Shown here in pieces: positions 10,020 through 18,296 of a stretch of 54,984 bases of DNA (position 1 is its first letter; every line of letters starts with the position of its first letter). The notes under the pieces are model-generated. The model was not told where the DNA came from. It made no database searches and saw only the letters and a program-made list of their open reading frames with translations. A program made the translations under genes and the position numbers. Origin of the DNA: Magnetovibrio sp. (GTDB lineage Bacteria; Pseudomonadota; Alphaproteobacteria; Rhodospirillales_A; JABHCV01); NCBI GenBank assembly GCA_002717285.1, contig PBDF01000007.1, forward strand, positions 156,604 through 211,587, read 5' to 3'.

Positions 10020-10158
10020 TATTTGAGATCCGGTATGAAAAAAACATTGAATTTTGTCTAGTTTAAGTAAAATAAGGACATATATTTAACATGTTTTTCG
10101 TCATTATTAAAATCAATTGCGTTCCTTATAGACTACTGTCAAATGTTCGGTAAATAAA

Positions 10159-10704
10159 ATGAATATCATAAAAAAAATTTTTTCTTTTTCTCATGAAAAA
10201 AAGACGGCACACAAACTATACAAAAGCATTGTAAAACAATCACGACTTCCAGTTTTCTATAAAGATTATGGTGTTGCCGATACCTTTGATGGTCGTTTTG
10301 ACATGATATCACTACACATGATTCTAGTGATACGACGCATGAAACTTGATATTGATCAAACCCGAACACTATCACAGGCTTTATTTGACTACATGTTTGA
10401 AGATTTTGATTTAAATCTTCGTGAGTTAGGAATTGGAGACATGGGTGTTTTACATAGAGTAAAAAAAATGACGAAAGCTTTTTACGGTAGATTAGAATCT
10501 TACGATCGAGGGCTTGCAAGTTTAGATGACAATATCCTTATGGCAGCTCTTGAGCGAAATCTTTACAGAGAGAATAAAGTGACTGATAATAATTTACGAA
10601 ATATAACAAAATATATACGAAGGCAAACGGATTATCTTGATCAAACAAATATTGATGTATTTATAGCTGGTGAACTGAAATTCAACCCTGAACTAGTTGA
10701 ATGA
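10159..10704 (+). CDS. ubiquinol-cytochrome c chaperone family protein (Cbp3 type)
   Basis: This 181-residue protein matches the bacterial family related to mitochondrial Cbp3/UQCC1, which aids assembly of cytochrome b into the bc1 complex. Visible family features are AHKLYKSIVKQSR, FYKDYGVADTFDGRFDMISLHMILVIRRM and the later helix FDLNLRELGIGDMGVLHRVKKM (residues split by variable sites). No membrane segment is seen, as expected for a membrane-associated helper. A DUF177 gene follows closely, an arrangement common in alphaproteobacteria next to bamE. Confidence 0.9.
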   Translation: MNIIKKIFSFSHEKKTAHKLYKSIVKQSRLPVFYKDYGVADTFDGRFDMISLHMILVIRRMKLDIDQTRTLSQALFDYMFEDFDLNLRELGIGDMGVLHRVKKMTKAFYGRLESYDRGLASLDDNILMAALERNLYRENKVTDNNLRNITKYIRRQTDYLDQTNIDVFIAGELKFNPELVE

Positions 10705-10718
10705 ATGAAATAATTTAA

Positions 10719-11276
10719 ATGAACCTAACACCAGAATTCAGTTTTTTAGTAGATTGCAAAAAGTTACAAGGGATTGGTAAAACAATCCAAATTGAAGCTA
10801 GTACTGTTGAACTAGAGGCAATAGCAAACCGTTTCGAGCTCTTGAGTTTAGATAGTTTAAAACTGGATGCTTTAGTGTCACGTAAATCGGCTAAAGTTAT
10901 TCACCTAGTATGCAACTTTAAGGCTGAATACAGACAAAAATGTGTTGTAACACTTAAACCACTAAAAAAAGAAATTGATTGCTCGTTCCAGCGTATATAT
11001 AGTTCACCAGTGGTTGACTGTTTTAAACATGAAAGCGAGCCTCAAGAAATTAATGTTGAAAATTCGAGAGATTTCCAAGAACAACCTGATCCTCTAATAA
11101 ATGGTTTCTTTGATCTTGGTGAGAGTGTTACCGAACAACTATCTTTAGAAATCGATCCTTTTCCACGTTCCGCAGGAGTTAAATTTAATGAGTTTTCATG
11201 CTACCAGAGCAAGCAAAATAGTGAGCAAAATATCAATCCTTTTTCGATCCTAGAACAGCTAAAAAAGAAACTATAA
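10719..11276 (+). CDS. YceD family protein (DUF177)
   Basis: The 185-residue protein belongs to the YceD/DUF177 group that almost always precedes rpmF. Bacterial YceD has been linked to 23S rRNA accumulation and plants have a related 23S rRNA factor, so a ribosome-related role is likely but is inferred from the family. The central segment (about 55-105) HLVCNFKAEYRQKCVVTLKP followed by EIDCSFQRIYSS is the family core. EIDPFPRSAGVKF is the conserved end. The last 25 residues are polar. rpmF follows 82 bases later. Confidence 0.88.
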   Translation: MNLTPEFSFLVDCKKLQGIGKTIQIEASTVELEAIANRFELLSLDSLKLDALVSRKSAKVIHLVCNFKAEYRQKCVVTLKPLKKEIDCSFQRIYSSPVVDCFKHESEPQEINVENSRDFQEQPDPLINGFFDLGESVTEQLSLEIDPFPRSAGVKFNEFSCYQSKQNSEQNINPFSILEQLKKKL

Positions 11277-11358
11277 ATTCTAGGCTTGCTTGCTTGTGAA
11301 GTTTTTAATCTGTAAATGACATCGTTAGCACCCTGAAGCGCACTTGAGAGATTATAAA

Positions 11359-11544
11359 ATGGCTGTACCAAAGAAAAAAATTTCAAAATCACGCCGCAAT
11401 ATGCGCCGTTCCCATGATGCTTTAAGGGGTGCTACATTCGTCGAGTGCTCAAATTGCGGAGAACTAAAGCGTCCTCATCACGTCTGCCCTTCATGCGGCC
11501 ATTATAATGAACGCGAAGTCTTAGAAGCCGGTGACGCAGCCTGA
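11359..11544 (+). CDS. rpmF: 50S ribosomal protein L32
   Basis: L32 is a small protein of the large ribosomal subunit. From the ATG at 11359 the 61-residue product starts [20 protein letters not shown], the canonical N-terminus. It is the zinc-binding form, with CSNC and CPSC pairs around a KRPHHV turn. An upstream in-frame TTG at 11344 would add five residues unlike any L32 and is rejected. The gene lies between DUF177 and plsX, as usual. Confidence 0.97.
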   Translation: MAVPKKKISKSRRNMRRSHDALRGATFVECSNCGELKRPHHVCPSCGHYNEREVLEAGDAA

Positions 11545-11559
11545 CTTAATATAAGTCAG
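11541..11559 (+). other. perfect hairpin across the rpmF stop codon
   Basis: CTGACTT (11541-11547) and AAGTCAG (11553-11559) form a perfect 7-bp stem with a 5-base AT loop. The rpmF stop codon TGA (11542-11544) lies inside the left arm. No T-run follows, so it is not a classical terminator. It could protect the 3' end of the rpmF message or limit read-through into plsX. Confidence 0.5.
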
Positions 11560-11580
11560 AGTATCACATAAGGACATATC

Positions 11581-12630
11581 ATGAATATGCGTGTAACGCT
11601 TTCAGTTGATGCCATGGGTGGAGACAATGCACCAGACATGGTTGTGGAAGGTATAGGTATTGCGCTCAATCACCTTTCTGAAGTTAATTTTCTTTTGTTT
11701 GGCGATGAAAATATTCTAGTCCCGCTAGTAAGCAAAAATCCTATCATCAAAGATGCTTGTGTTGTGAAACATACTCCTGAAGTGATTTCAAATCATGAAA
11801 AAGCGGGTGCTGCTCTTCGTTCTGGAAGAAACTCCAGTATGCGCTTAGCAATTAATGCGGTAAGTAATGGTGAGGCGGCTGGTATCGTTTCTGCTGGCAA
11901 TACAGGTGCTTTGATGGCAATGGCTAAATTTGTTTTAAAGACACTCCCTGGTATTGATCGTCCTGCAATTGCTTCATACTTTCCAACAGAACGCGGGCAA
12001 AGCCTGATGCTCGACCTTGGTGCCAATGTGATTTGTAGCTCCGACAATCTCGTACAATTTGCGGTTATGGGAGAAGTTTTTGCTCGCAATGTTCTTGGCC
12101 TACCCCAACCTTCCGTGGGCATTTTAAATGTTGGCTCAGAACAGCTAAAGGGTCATGAATCTGTCCAGCTTGCCTTCTACGCCCTCCAAAATATTGATCT
12201 TCCCATAAAATTTCATGGTTTTATTGAAGGTGACGATATAGGAAAGGGTACTGTAGATGTTATCGTTACAGATGGATTTACTGGTAACATCGCTCTCAAA
12301 ACGGCTGAGGGCACAGCAAAAATGTTTAGCACTTTTCTTAAAGAGTGTCTGCTTAGTACTTTTACTTCAAAAATAGGAGCTTCCTTGGCAAAACCTGCTT
12401 TATCAAAATTTAGACAACGACTTGATCCAAGACGTTATAATGGCGCAATGTTTCTTGGACTGAATGGAATTTGCGTTAAAAGTCATGGTGGGACAGATGG
12501 CTTGGGTTTTGCCAATGCTATCGATGTTGCTGTTGAATTGATAAGGGATGGTCTGAATGATGTTATAAAAGAAGATCTAGCTCACCTTGAAGATGAACCA
12601 GATAACAGCATTGAAAGACATAATGAATAA
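11581..12630 (+). CDS. plsX: phosphate acyltransferase PlsX
   Basis: PlsX makes acyl-phosphate from acyl-ACP for phospholipid synthesis at the inner face of the membrane. The 349-residue protein has the family start LSVDAMGGDNAPDMVVEGI. EKAGAALRSGRNSSMRLAI, VSAGNTGALMAMAKF and VTDGFTGNIALKTAEG follow in the usual order. AAGGAC lies upstream of the ATG. The last codons overlap the fabH start by 8 bases, so the two lipid genes are probably translated together. Confidence 0.97.
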   Translation: MNMRVTLSVDAMGGDNAPDMVVEGIGIALNHLSEVNFLLFGDENILVPLVSKNPIIKDACVVKHTPEVISNHEKAGAALRSGRNSSMRLAINAVSNGEAAGIVSAGNTGALMAMAKFVLKTLPGIDRPAIASYFPTERGQSLMLDLGANVICSSDNLVQFAVMGEVFARNVLGLPQPSVGILNVGSEQLKGHESVQLAFYALQNIDLPIKFHGFIEGDDIGKGTVDVIVTDGFTGNIALKTAEGTAKMFSTFLKECLLSTFTSKIGASLAKPALSKFRQRLDPRRYNGAMFLGLNGICVKSHGGTDGLGFANAIDVAVELIRDGLNDVIKEDLAHLEDEPDNSIERHNE

Positions 12631-13579
12631 ATCACGAATTATTGGAACTGGTTCTTACTTACCTGAACGTGTTTTAACCAACAACGATCTTACAAAATTA
12701 GTGGATACTTCCGATAAATGGATTATCGAGAGAACAGGGATTCGCCAACGCCATATCGCAGCTGAAAATGAGACTACTGCAGACATTGCATATCAATCCT
12801 CGCTTCGCGCACTTAAATCAGCTGATACTTCAGTAAAGGACATTGACCTTATTGTGCTCGCTACAACTACTCCAGACAACACTTTTCCTTCGACCGCAAC
12901 AAAAGTTCAAGCAATGTTGGGCATGAAACATGGTGCAGCTTTTGATATTCAAGCTGTCTGCTCTGGTTTCATCTACGCACTTGCCGTAGGTGATAACTTC
13001 ATAAAGGCGGGGCAGGCAGAACGAGTTCTTGTGATCGGAGCAGAGACTTTTTCGCGCCTTCTTGATTGGAAAAACCGCGAAACTTGTGTGCTTTTTGGTG
13101 ATGGTGGGGGTGCCGTTATTCTCTCGAAAGAAAAAGGAGACAAGGGTATCCTTTCCACCCATTTACATTCGGATGGCCGGTACGGCGACCTTCTTTATGC
13201 TGATGGTGGTCCTTCCACAACCCAGTCAGTTGGTTTAGTTAAGATGTCTGGAAAAGAAGTTTTTCGACACGCCGTAGTTAATTTAGCAACAGTTGTCGAT
13301 GAAGCACTCGCTGCAAATTCATGTAAACGGTCTGATATAGACTGGCTAGTACCCCATCAGGCAAATTTGCGTATTCTATCAAATACAGCTCGCAAACTTG
13401 GTTTAAGCGAAGATCAGGTAGTAATTACAGTTCAGCATCATGCAAATACATCAGCTGCTTCCATCCCATTAGCACTAGACGAGGCCGTTCGTGATGGCCG
13501 TATTAAAGAAGGTCATTTAATTTTAATGGAAGCTATGGGTGGCGGCTTCACTTGGGGTGCAGCACTAGTTCGCTGGTAA
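12623..13579 (+). CDS. fabH: 3-oxoacyl-[acyl-carrier-protein] synthase III
   Basis: FabH starts fatty acid synthesis by condensing acetyl-CoA with malonyl-ACP. From ATG 12623 the protein has 318 residues. The catalytic triad is visible as Cys113 in QAVCSGFIYAL, His245 in VPHQANLR and Asn275 in HHANTSAAS. The C-terminal GGGFTWGAALVRW is typical. Upstream in-frame starts at 12587 and 12593 would add residues encoded by the plsX tail and do not resemble the family, so 12623 (MNKSRIIGTGSYLPE) is chosen. Confidence 0.97.
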   Translation: MNKSRIIGTGSYLPERVLTNNDLTKLVDTSDKWIIERTGIRQRHIAAENETTADIAYQSSLRALKSADTSVKDIDLIVLATTTPDNTFPSTATKVQAMLGMKHGAAFDIQAVCSGFIYALAVGDNFIKAGQAERVLVIGAETFSRLLDWKNRETCVLFGDGGGAVILSKEKGDKGILSTHLHSDGRYGDLLYADGGPSTTQSVGLVKMSGKEVFRHAVVNLATVVDEALAANSCKRSDIDWLVPHQANLRILSNTARKLGLSEDQVVITVQHHANTSAASIPLALDEAVRDGRIKEGHLILMEAMGGGFTWGAALVRW

Positions 13580-13715
13580 GGTTTTTGCTTTCACGTATTA
13601 TCAATTTAATTGTTTTTTTTGGCATTAGTTGTTCCCAGCAAACCTTTGATATTGACGGATTTCTTCGGGAAGGATACGTTGCATTATATTTATATCAACT
13701 AGAGGAGCAACGACA

Positions 13716-14021
13716 ATTAAAACCATCACAAGAGCACAATTGAGTGAAGCTGTTTATCAAGAAGTTGGTTTATCACATAGCGAGTCAGCTCACCTTCTGG
13801 AATCGGTTCTATCGCATATATCTGAAACTCTCACCAAAGAGGAAACAGTAAAGATTTCATCTTTCGGGAGTTTTTCTGTTCGACACAAAGGGCAACGTAT
13901 TGGTCGCAACCCCAAAACTGGTGAAGATGTACCGATTTTACCCCGAAAAGTTATTGTTTTCAGGCCTTCACAAGTTTTAAAAAATCGTATCAACCACATG
14001 AAGTCACACTTTACGGAATAA
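13716..14021 (+). CDS. ihfA: integration host factor subunit alpha, with a probable ATT start
   Basis: IhfA pairs with IhfB to bend DNA in recombination, replication and sigma-54 promoter control. The DNA-binding arm [20 protein letters not shown] followed by [20 protein letters not shown] is intact. The first ordinary start, TTG 13740, would remove conserved helix-1 residues. Reading back in frame gives [19 protein letters not shown], the family N-terminus. There is no ATG, GTG or TTG that could start it there. An ATT at 13716 sits 8 bases after AGAGGAG (13701-13707) and gives a 101-residue protein of normal size. ATT initiation is my inference. The NtrC system downstream may use IHF. Confidence 0.85.
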   Translation: MKTITRAQLSEAVYQEVGLSHSESAHLLESVLSHISETLTKEETVKISSFGSFSVRHKGQRIGRNPKTGEDVPILPRKVIVFRPSQVLKNRINHMKSHFTE

Positions 14022-14033
14022 AGCTGCTAGGGA

Positions 14034-14405
14034 ATGGTCAAATCCAGTTTTGCTTTCAAAAATATTAGTGAGGTTGCAGGGGAACTACAATTACCTCAAC
14101 ACGTTTTGCGTTTTTGGGAGACCAAATTTGCCTTAATAAAACCCGTTAAGCGTGGAGGTGGTCGTCGGTATTACCGGCCCGAAGATGTGGAAAATTTACG
14201 TCGTATACAGGGGCTATTGTATGATGACGGTTACACAATCAAGGGTGTTCAAAAAATTTTTAAAGAAGGTGGCAAGACCCCTTCAAAGCTGTCTAGATCT
14301 GACTCAAAAGAGAAATCATCAAACAAAGTTGATAGAAAAATTTTATCAAAGTTAAAATCGGTTGTTGACGAATTAGAAGATATTCACACTCACTTACGAA
14401 GTTAA
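14034..14405 (+). CDS. MerR family transcriptional regulator
   Basis: The 123-residue protein has a MerR-type winged helix at about 8-75: [27 protein letters not shown], then [19 protein letters not shown] and [10 protein letters not shown]. The tail after residue 80 is polar and charged and lacks a recognisable ligand domain or cysteine metal site. The sensed signal therefore cannot be told. It belongs to the alphaproteobacterial group that follows ihfA, whose role is not established. It starts 12 bases after the ihfA stop and is probably in the same transcript. Confidence 0.93.
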   Translation: MVKSSFAFKNISEVAGELQLPQHVLRFWETKFALIKPVKRGGGRRYYRPEDVENLRRIQGLLYDDGYTIKGVQKIFKEGGKTPSKLSRSDSKEKSSNKVDRKILSKLKSVVDELEDIHTHLRS

Positions 14406-14701
14406 TATAATTTTATATATGTTGCTTCAGTTTTTTCTACATTTGATTTCTTTCGTTTGTCAAACTTCGATAGGAAAACATCGCAAAAAATTTACTAACA
14501 TAAGAATGATTTATTTCAAATTCGGACATTCAAAAAACATTAAAACTACAAAAATAGTCGCATTAGCCTATCCCAAAACAGATTAGTCAGTTAGAATCAA
14601 CAACAATATACTTCTTTTTAAGTATAAATTATCTGTTGCTATTAGATTTTGAGCAAGTAGATTAGCAGGTCTCCTGGATACTTTAAAAAAAAAGTCCAGT
14701 T
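14406..14701. other. AT-rich intergenic region before tRNA-Pro
   Basis: There is no ORF with coding character in these 296 bases. Two hairpins are visible. One is TATACTT/AAGTATA (14607-14613 with 14620-14626, 6-base loop). The other is an imperfect CTGGA..CTTT/AAAGTCCAG stem directly before the tRNA, which could be a processing structure in the tRNA leader. I see no convincing -35/-10 pair. Confidence 0.4.
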
Positions 14702-14778
14702 CGGAGCGTGGCGCAGCCTGGTAGCGCACTTCACTGGGGGTGAAGGGGTCGTAGGTTCAAATCCTATCGCTCCGACCA
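14702..14778 (+). tRNA. tRNA-Pro (anticodon GGG)
   Basis: The 77-base sequence folds as a full cloverleaf. The acceptor arm CGGAGCG pairs with CGCTCCG. The D arm is GCGC/GCGC. The anticodon arm CTTCA/TGAAG has loop CTGGGGG and therefore anticodon GGG. The T arm GTAGG/CCTAT holds TTCAAAT, with one G-T pair. The discriminator A and CCA are encoded. GGG reads CCC and CCU proline codons, so a UGG tRNA is needed elsewhere for CCA and CCG. Confidence 0.97.
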
Positions 14779-14787
14779 AACTTATCA

Positions 14788-14821
14788 AGAGGTTAGCAAG
14801 AAAGAGCTAATCTCTTTGTTT
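14788..14821 (+). terminator. rho-independent terminator of tRNA-Pro
   Basis: AGAGGTTAGC (14788-14797) pairs with GCTAATCTCT (14806-14815) over ten base pairs with one G-T wobble and an 8-base loop. TTGTT follows. It begins 10 bases after the tRNA CCA end, so the tRNA is probably a single-gene transcript. Confidence 0.75.
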
Positions 14822-14937
14822 ATTGCCAATTAAATGAGAAAATTATAAAAGCTTTTAAAGTTTAACTATCCAAAAAGATCTAGATCTGTTGAGTTCCCAA
14901 ATTAGCACCCTAAAAATTAATTTACTCATTAAAGCAA

Positions 14938-15933
14938 ATGAAGTCATTTGCTTTAAAAAACAGGTTTAAAAAAATGTACATACAAAAAAAGGAAAATGTC
15001 TCTGGATCTGTTTTAAAGGGCATTTTGCTGATGATTTCATCCATGACAATTGTGCCAATCATGGATGGGTTAGCAAAGTTTTTAAGTTCAGATTACCCAA
15101 TTGCCGAGGTTGTCTGGGGTCGTTATATATTTCATTTTTTTTATTTGTTTCCCATCGTCTTGTTCAAATATGGACCTTCGGCGTTGCTGCCTCGTCATTT
15201 AGCACTGCAAATCATTAGAGGGGGTTTATTAGTTTGCTCAACATTTTTCTTTTTTGCAGCTATTGCCGAGATGCCTCTTGCTGACACATTAGCGCTGGTC
15301 TTCATTTCCCCAATAATAGTCACCACCTTGTCATCAGTTTTATTAGGTGAAGTTGTGGGTGTACGACGATGGTCAGCCGTTTCATTCGGTTTTTTAGGAG
15401 CTTTGGTCATTATTAGGCCAGGATTTAATAATATTGAGATTGGAACGATCTTTGCTTTAACTGCAGGTACTATATATGCCTTTTACATCATTGCTACACG
15501 AAAACTCTCGGGTAGTGCTCCGCCTCTAATCACTCTAACGTTTACTGCTCTTCTAGGAGCCGTAATCATGAGTGTTTTAGTTCCTTTTCAATGGATTGAA
15601 CCAAGCAAAATCGATTGGCTTCTCATGGCTGCAATGGGTGCTTGTGCAGCCCTTGGTCATTTCCTTCTAATAAAGGCCTTTGACAACGCAAAAGCTTCAG
15701 TACTGGCCCCCTTCAGCTATTTTGAGATTATAGTTGCTACTATAATAGGTTTTGTAATTTTTGACGATTTTCCAGATACAATAACATGGTTGGGAATTGG
15801 GATAATAATCTTAAGTGGCGTATACATCTCAGTACGTGAGCGCAAAGTGGGTGAGAAATCCCTTGAAATGGAGGCCAAAGAAAGTAATTCAAAAGATTTA
15901 AGTAACAGAGTTACACGCAATGCTAATCGCTGA
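14938..15933 (+). CDS. DMT superfamily (EamA) transporter
   Basis: This is an inner membrane protein of 331 residues with about ten hydrophobic segments in two EamA repeats. The first repeat spans roughly 22-155 (GILLMISSMTIVPIMDGLAK, VFISPIIVTTLSSVLLGE) and the second about 165-300 (GTIFALTAGTIYAFYIIATR, ASVLAPFSYFEIIVATIIGF). The family exports or imports small metabolites such as amino acids. The substrate here cannot be told. Starts at 14938 or 14974 are both possible, and neither has a strong ribosome-binding site. It overlaps the next EamA gene by 14 bases. Confidence 0.9.
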   Translation: MKSFALKNRFKKMYIQKKENVSGSVLKGILLMISSMTIVPIMDGLAKFLSSDYPIAEVVWGRYIFHFFYLFPIVLFKYGPSALLPRHLALQIIRGGLLVCSTFFFFAAIAEMPLADTLALVFISPIIVTTLSSVLLGEVVGVRRWSAVSFGFLGALVIIRPGFNNIEIGTIFALTAGTIYAFYIIATRKLSGSAPPLITLTFTALLGAVIMSVLVPFQWIEPSKIDWLLMAAMGACAALGHFLLIKAFDNAKASVLAPFSYFEIIVATIIGFVIFDDFPDTITWLGIGIIILSGVYISVRERKVGEKSLEMEAKESNSKDLSNRVTRNANR

Positions 15934-16813
15934 CATAGCAGCCGTAGGTGCTGCTCTAGCTTGGTCCATTAGCACACTAATTTCCGTAAATCCCGCACGC
16001 CAGCTTGGGGCACTTGCCTACACCCGTGTGAGGATGATCATTGTGTTCTTTATGCTTGCAATTGCTACAGCTGTCTATGGTGGTTGGGAAACAATTAAGG
16101 CTAAGGATGCATTAATGCTAGCTCTCTCAGGTTTAATAGGTATTTCACTTGGAGATACAGCATTATTTTCAGGACTCAGCCGTTTAGGACCAAGACGTAA
16201 CTCAATACTATTTGCTACCAATGCGCCAATATCTGCTGTGTTAGCCTATTTCTTTCTTGGTGAAATCCTTGACTTTGGAACACTCATAGGCTGTTTCTTG
16301 GTCATGGTGGGGGTTTTCTTGTCAATTATTTTTGGCAAACGACGGGACCAAATACACGACTGGGAAGACGTTCATGGCCAAATGTTTGTTGGAGTTGCGC
16401 TAGGTTTGACAGCAGGTCTTTGTCAAGCAGTTGCAGCAATTATAGCCAAACCAGCTCTTGAGGCTGGGGCTGATCCGATAGCAGCCTCTTCTATTCGAGT
16501 TGGCGTCGGAGCTATTTGTCTGGTGCTCTTTGCACTAGTCTATGGAGAAAAAACGAAATCGAGAGTGAAAATTGACCAAGCCTTATTAGGTCGGGTTGCG
16601 TTAAGCGGCTTTCTTGGAATGGGTATTGGCATGAGCTTGTTGTTATTTGCTCTTGCAAGAGAAAATACCGGAGTTGTAATGACCTTATCATCAATGACCC
16701 CAGTTCTTGTTTTGCCTTTCCTTTGGTTCATGACTCGAGAAAGGCCAGCGATCATGGCAACAGTAGGTGCCATCTTATCTGTCTTGGGAACTGGCTTTAT
16801 TTTTATGACCTAA
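15920..16813 (+). CDS. DMT superfamily (EamA) transporter
   Basis: A second EamA-type inner membrane transporter of 297 residues, with about ten membrane segments in two repeats (about 1-135 and 155-297). Recognisable repeat ends are NAPISAVLAYFFLGEILDFG and SSMTPVLVLPFLWFMTRERP, the usual last helix and short charged loop of each EamA unit. It starts inside the tail of the preceding EamA gene, so the two are co-transcribed and may form a heteromeric pair. The substrate is unknown. It converges on ispDF, with 185 bases of featureless sequence between. Confidence 0.9.
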   Translation: MLIADIAAVGAALAWSISTLISVNPARQLGALAYTRVRMIIVFFMLAIATAVYGGWETIKAKDALMLALSGLIGISLGDTALFSGLSRLGPRRNSILFATNAPISAVLAYFFLGEILDFGTLIGCFLVMVGVFLSIIFGKRRDQIHDWEDVHGQMFVGVALGLTAGLCQAVAAIIAKPALEAGADPIAASSIRVGVGAICLVLFALVYGEKTKSRVKIDQALLGRVALSGFLGMGIGMSLLLFALARENTGVVMTLSSMTPVLVLPFLWFMTRERPAIMATVGAILSVLGTGFIFMT

Positions 16814-16998
16814 TTAACCCAATGTCATCCACATCAAATAATTTCCTTAGGATATTTATCTAAACATACGCATCATATTTGTAGGGTTAGCTAGAATAAT
16901 TAGCCTGCAATTAATGTATGACCCAACATTTAAAAGGTTTTGATACAAAAATCTTTAATGGAATCTCGAAAGAAAATTCATTATTGCAAAAATACAGA

Positions 16999-18174
16999 TT
17001 ACTGATAACGAATAGGTTTCTTTATGGTAGCAACAGCATTAACTGCAATTCCTTCTTTGCGTCCAAGAAATCCTAGCTGTTCTGTTGTTGTTGCTTTAAT
17101 AGAAATTTGATCTTCAGAAATTTTTAAGATCTCAGCGACTGATGAGCGCATTTTTTTTCGATAAGGTCCAATTTTGGGCTCTTCGCAAATAATAGTTATA
17201 TCAACATTCACAATCTGAGCCATATTTTCACAAATAATATCACGAGCTTTGAGGAGAAATACATCAGATGCCACATCTTTCCAACGAACATCAGAGGGGG
17301 GGAAATAGTCCCCAATGTCACCTGCCGCAACAGATCCAAAAAGCGCATCACTAATAGCATGAAGCGCAACGTCTGCATCTGAATGACCTTTCAGTGCGTG
17401 GGTGTGGGGAATTTTAATGCCACATATAGCCACTTCTTTGCCTTTGCAAAAACGATGAACATCAAATCCAATACCAGTCCTATACTCCCAGCCAAGTGTA
17501 CGCTCTGCCCTCAAGAAATCGTCCATTGTTGTTATCTTCACATTGTCAGGACTTCCTGCTACTAGCTCAACGGCTATTCCAGCCTTCTCAGCAACTGTAG
17601 CATCATCTGTGAGGTTATTGACTTTACAGATCTTATGTGCCCTGTATATTTCGCTAAAAACAAATCCTTGAGGAGTTTGAGCCTGCCAAAGTTTACTCCT
17701 ATCGATAGTTTTAGAAATAAAATTTGTATCACTTTTTTTTAAAGTGTCATTGACAGGAATGGCTGCTATTGCTCCTTTAGAGGATCCTAAAGCATCAATT
17801 ACTCTACTAATAATTTTGTGTGACACAAAAGGCCTAGCGGCATCATGAATAAGAACATGGTCTGGGGCTAAATCTTTCAAACTTTCCAATCCTAGCCTTA
17901 CTGACTGCTGACGTGTATCGCCCCCGTCAACTGACACAAGTAATTTAGATGATGACAAATTTTCAATAACATTTTCATACAGTTCCTTATCGTCAGGGTG
18001 AATAACAGCTTGCACTCCTGCAATTACAGGATGCGATATAAATGTAGCCAAAGTCCTATAAAAAATTGAGAGTCCGGCAAGGTTACTGTATTGTTTAGGG
18101 AGAATCCCGCCAAAACGCTCACTTTTACCAGCCCCAACGATCAGGGCAAAACATCCACTCATACTTTTTTTCAC
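16999..18174 (-). CDS. ispDF: bifunctional 2-C-methyl-D-erythritol 4-phosphate cytidylyltransferase / 2-C-methyl-D-erythritol 2,4-cyclodiphosphate synthase
   Basis: The fused enzyme carries out steps 3 and 5 of the non-mevalonate isoprenoid pathway. The IspD part (about 1-225) has LIVGAGKSERFGGILPKQY, VLIHDAARPFVS and AIPVNDTLK. The IspF part (about 232-391) has GIGFDVHRF, GHSDADVALHAISDALFGS, DIGDYFPPSD and KATTTEQLGFLGRKEG. IspDF fusions are characteristic of alpha- and epsilonproteobacteria. In many alphaproteobacteria this gene is divergent from dusB-ntrB, as here with one extra gene between. The glycine-rich loop reads GAGKSERFGG in place of the more common AAGxGxRFG. Confidence 0.97.
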   Translation of the reverse strand: MKKSMSGCFALIVGAGKSERFGGILPKQYSNLAGLSIFYRTLATFISHPVIAGVQAVIHPDDKELYENVIENLSSSKLLVSVDGGDTRQQSVRLGLESLKDLAPDHVLIHDAARPFVSHKIISRVIDALGSSKGAIAAIPVNDTLKKSDTNFISKTIDRSKLWQAQTPQGFVFSEIYRAHKICKVNNLTDDATVAEKAGIAVELVAGSPDNVKITTMDDFLRAERTLGWEYRTGIGFDVHRFCKGKEVAICGIKIPHTHALKGHSDADVALHAISDALFGSVAAGDIGDYFPPSDVRWKDVASDVFLLKARDIICENMAQIVNVDITIICEEPKIGPYRKKMRSSVAEILKISEDQISIKATTTEQLGFLGRKEGIAVNAVATIKKPIRYQ

Positions 18175-18296
18175 TCAATCTAATAAAATTATATCCAAAA
18201 TGTTTTTTCAGGAGCATACTCAAAAAAACAAAATTTACAGAAAATATCACTATCTTAATAACAGGCTGAAAATATAAAGCTAGGAAATTGATTTAA

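Noticed and set aside
13552..13743. 63-codon ORF between fabH and ihfA
   Set aside because: It overlaps the fabH end in another frame, has no ribosome-binding site and shows no family likeness. The ihfA N-terminus is in a different frame.
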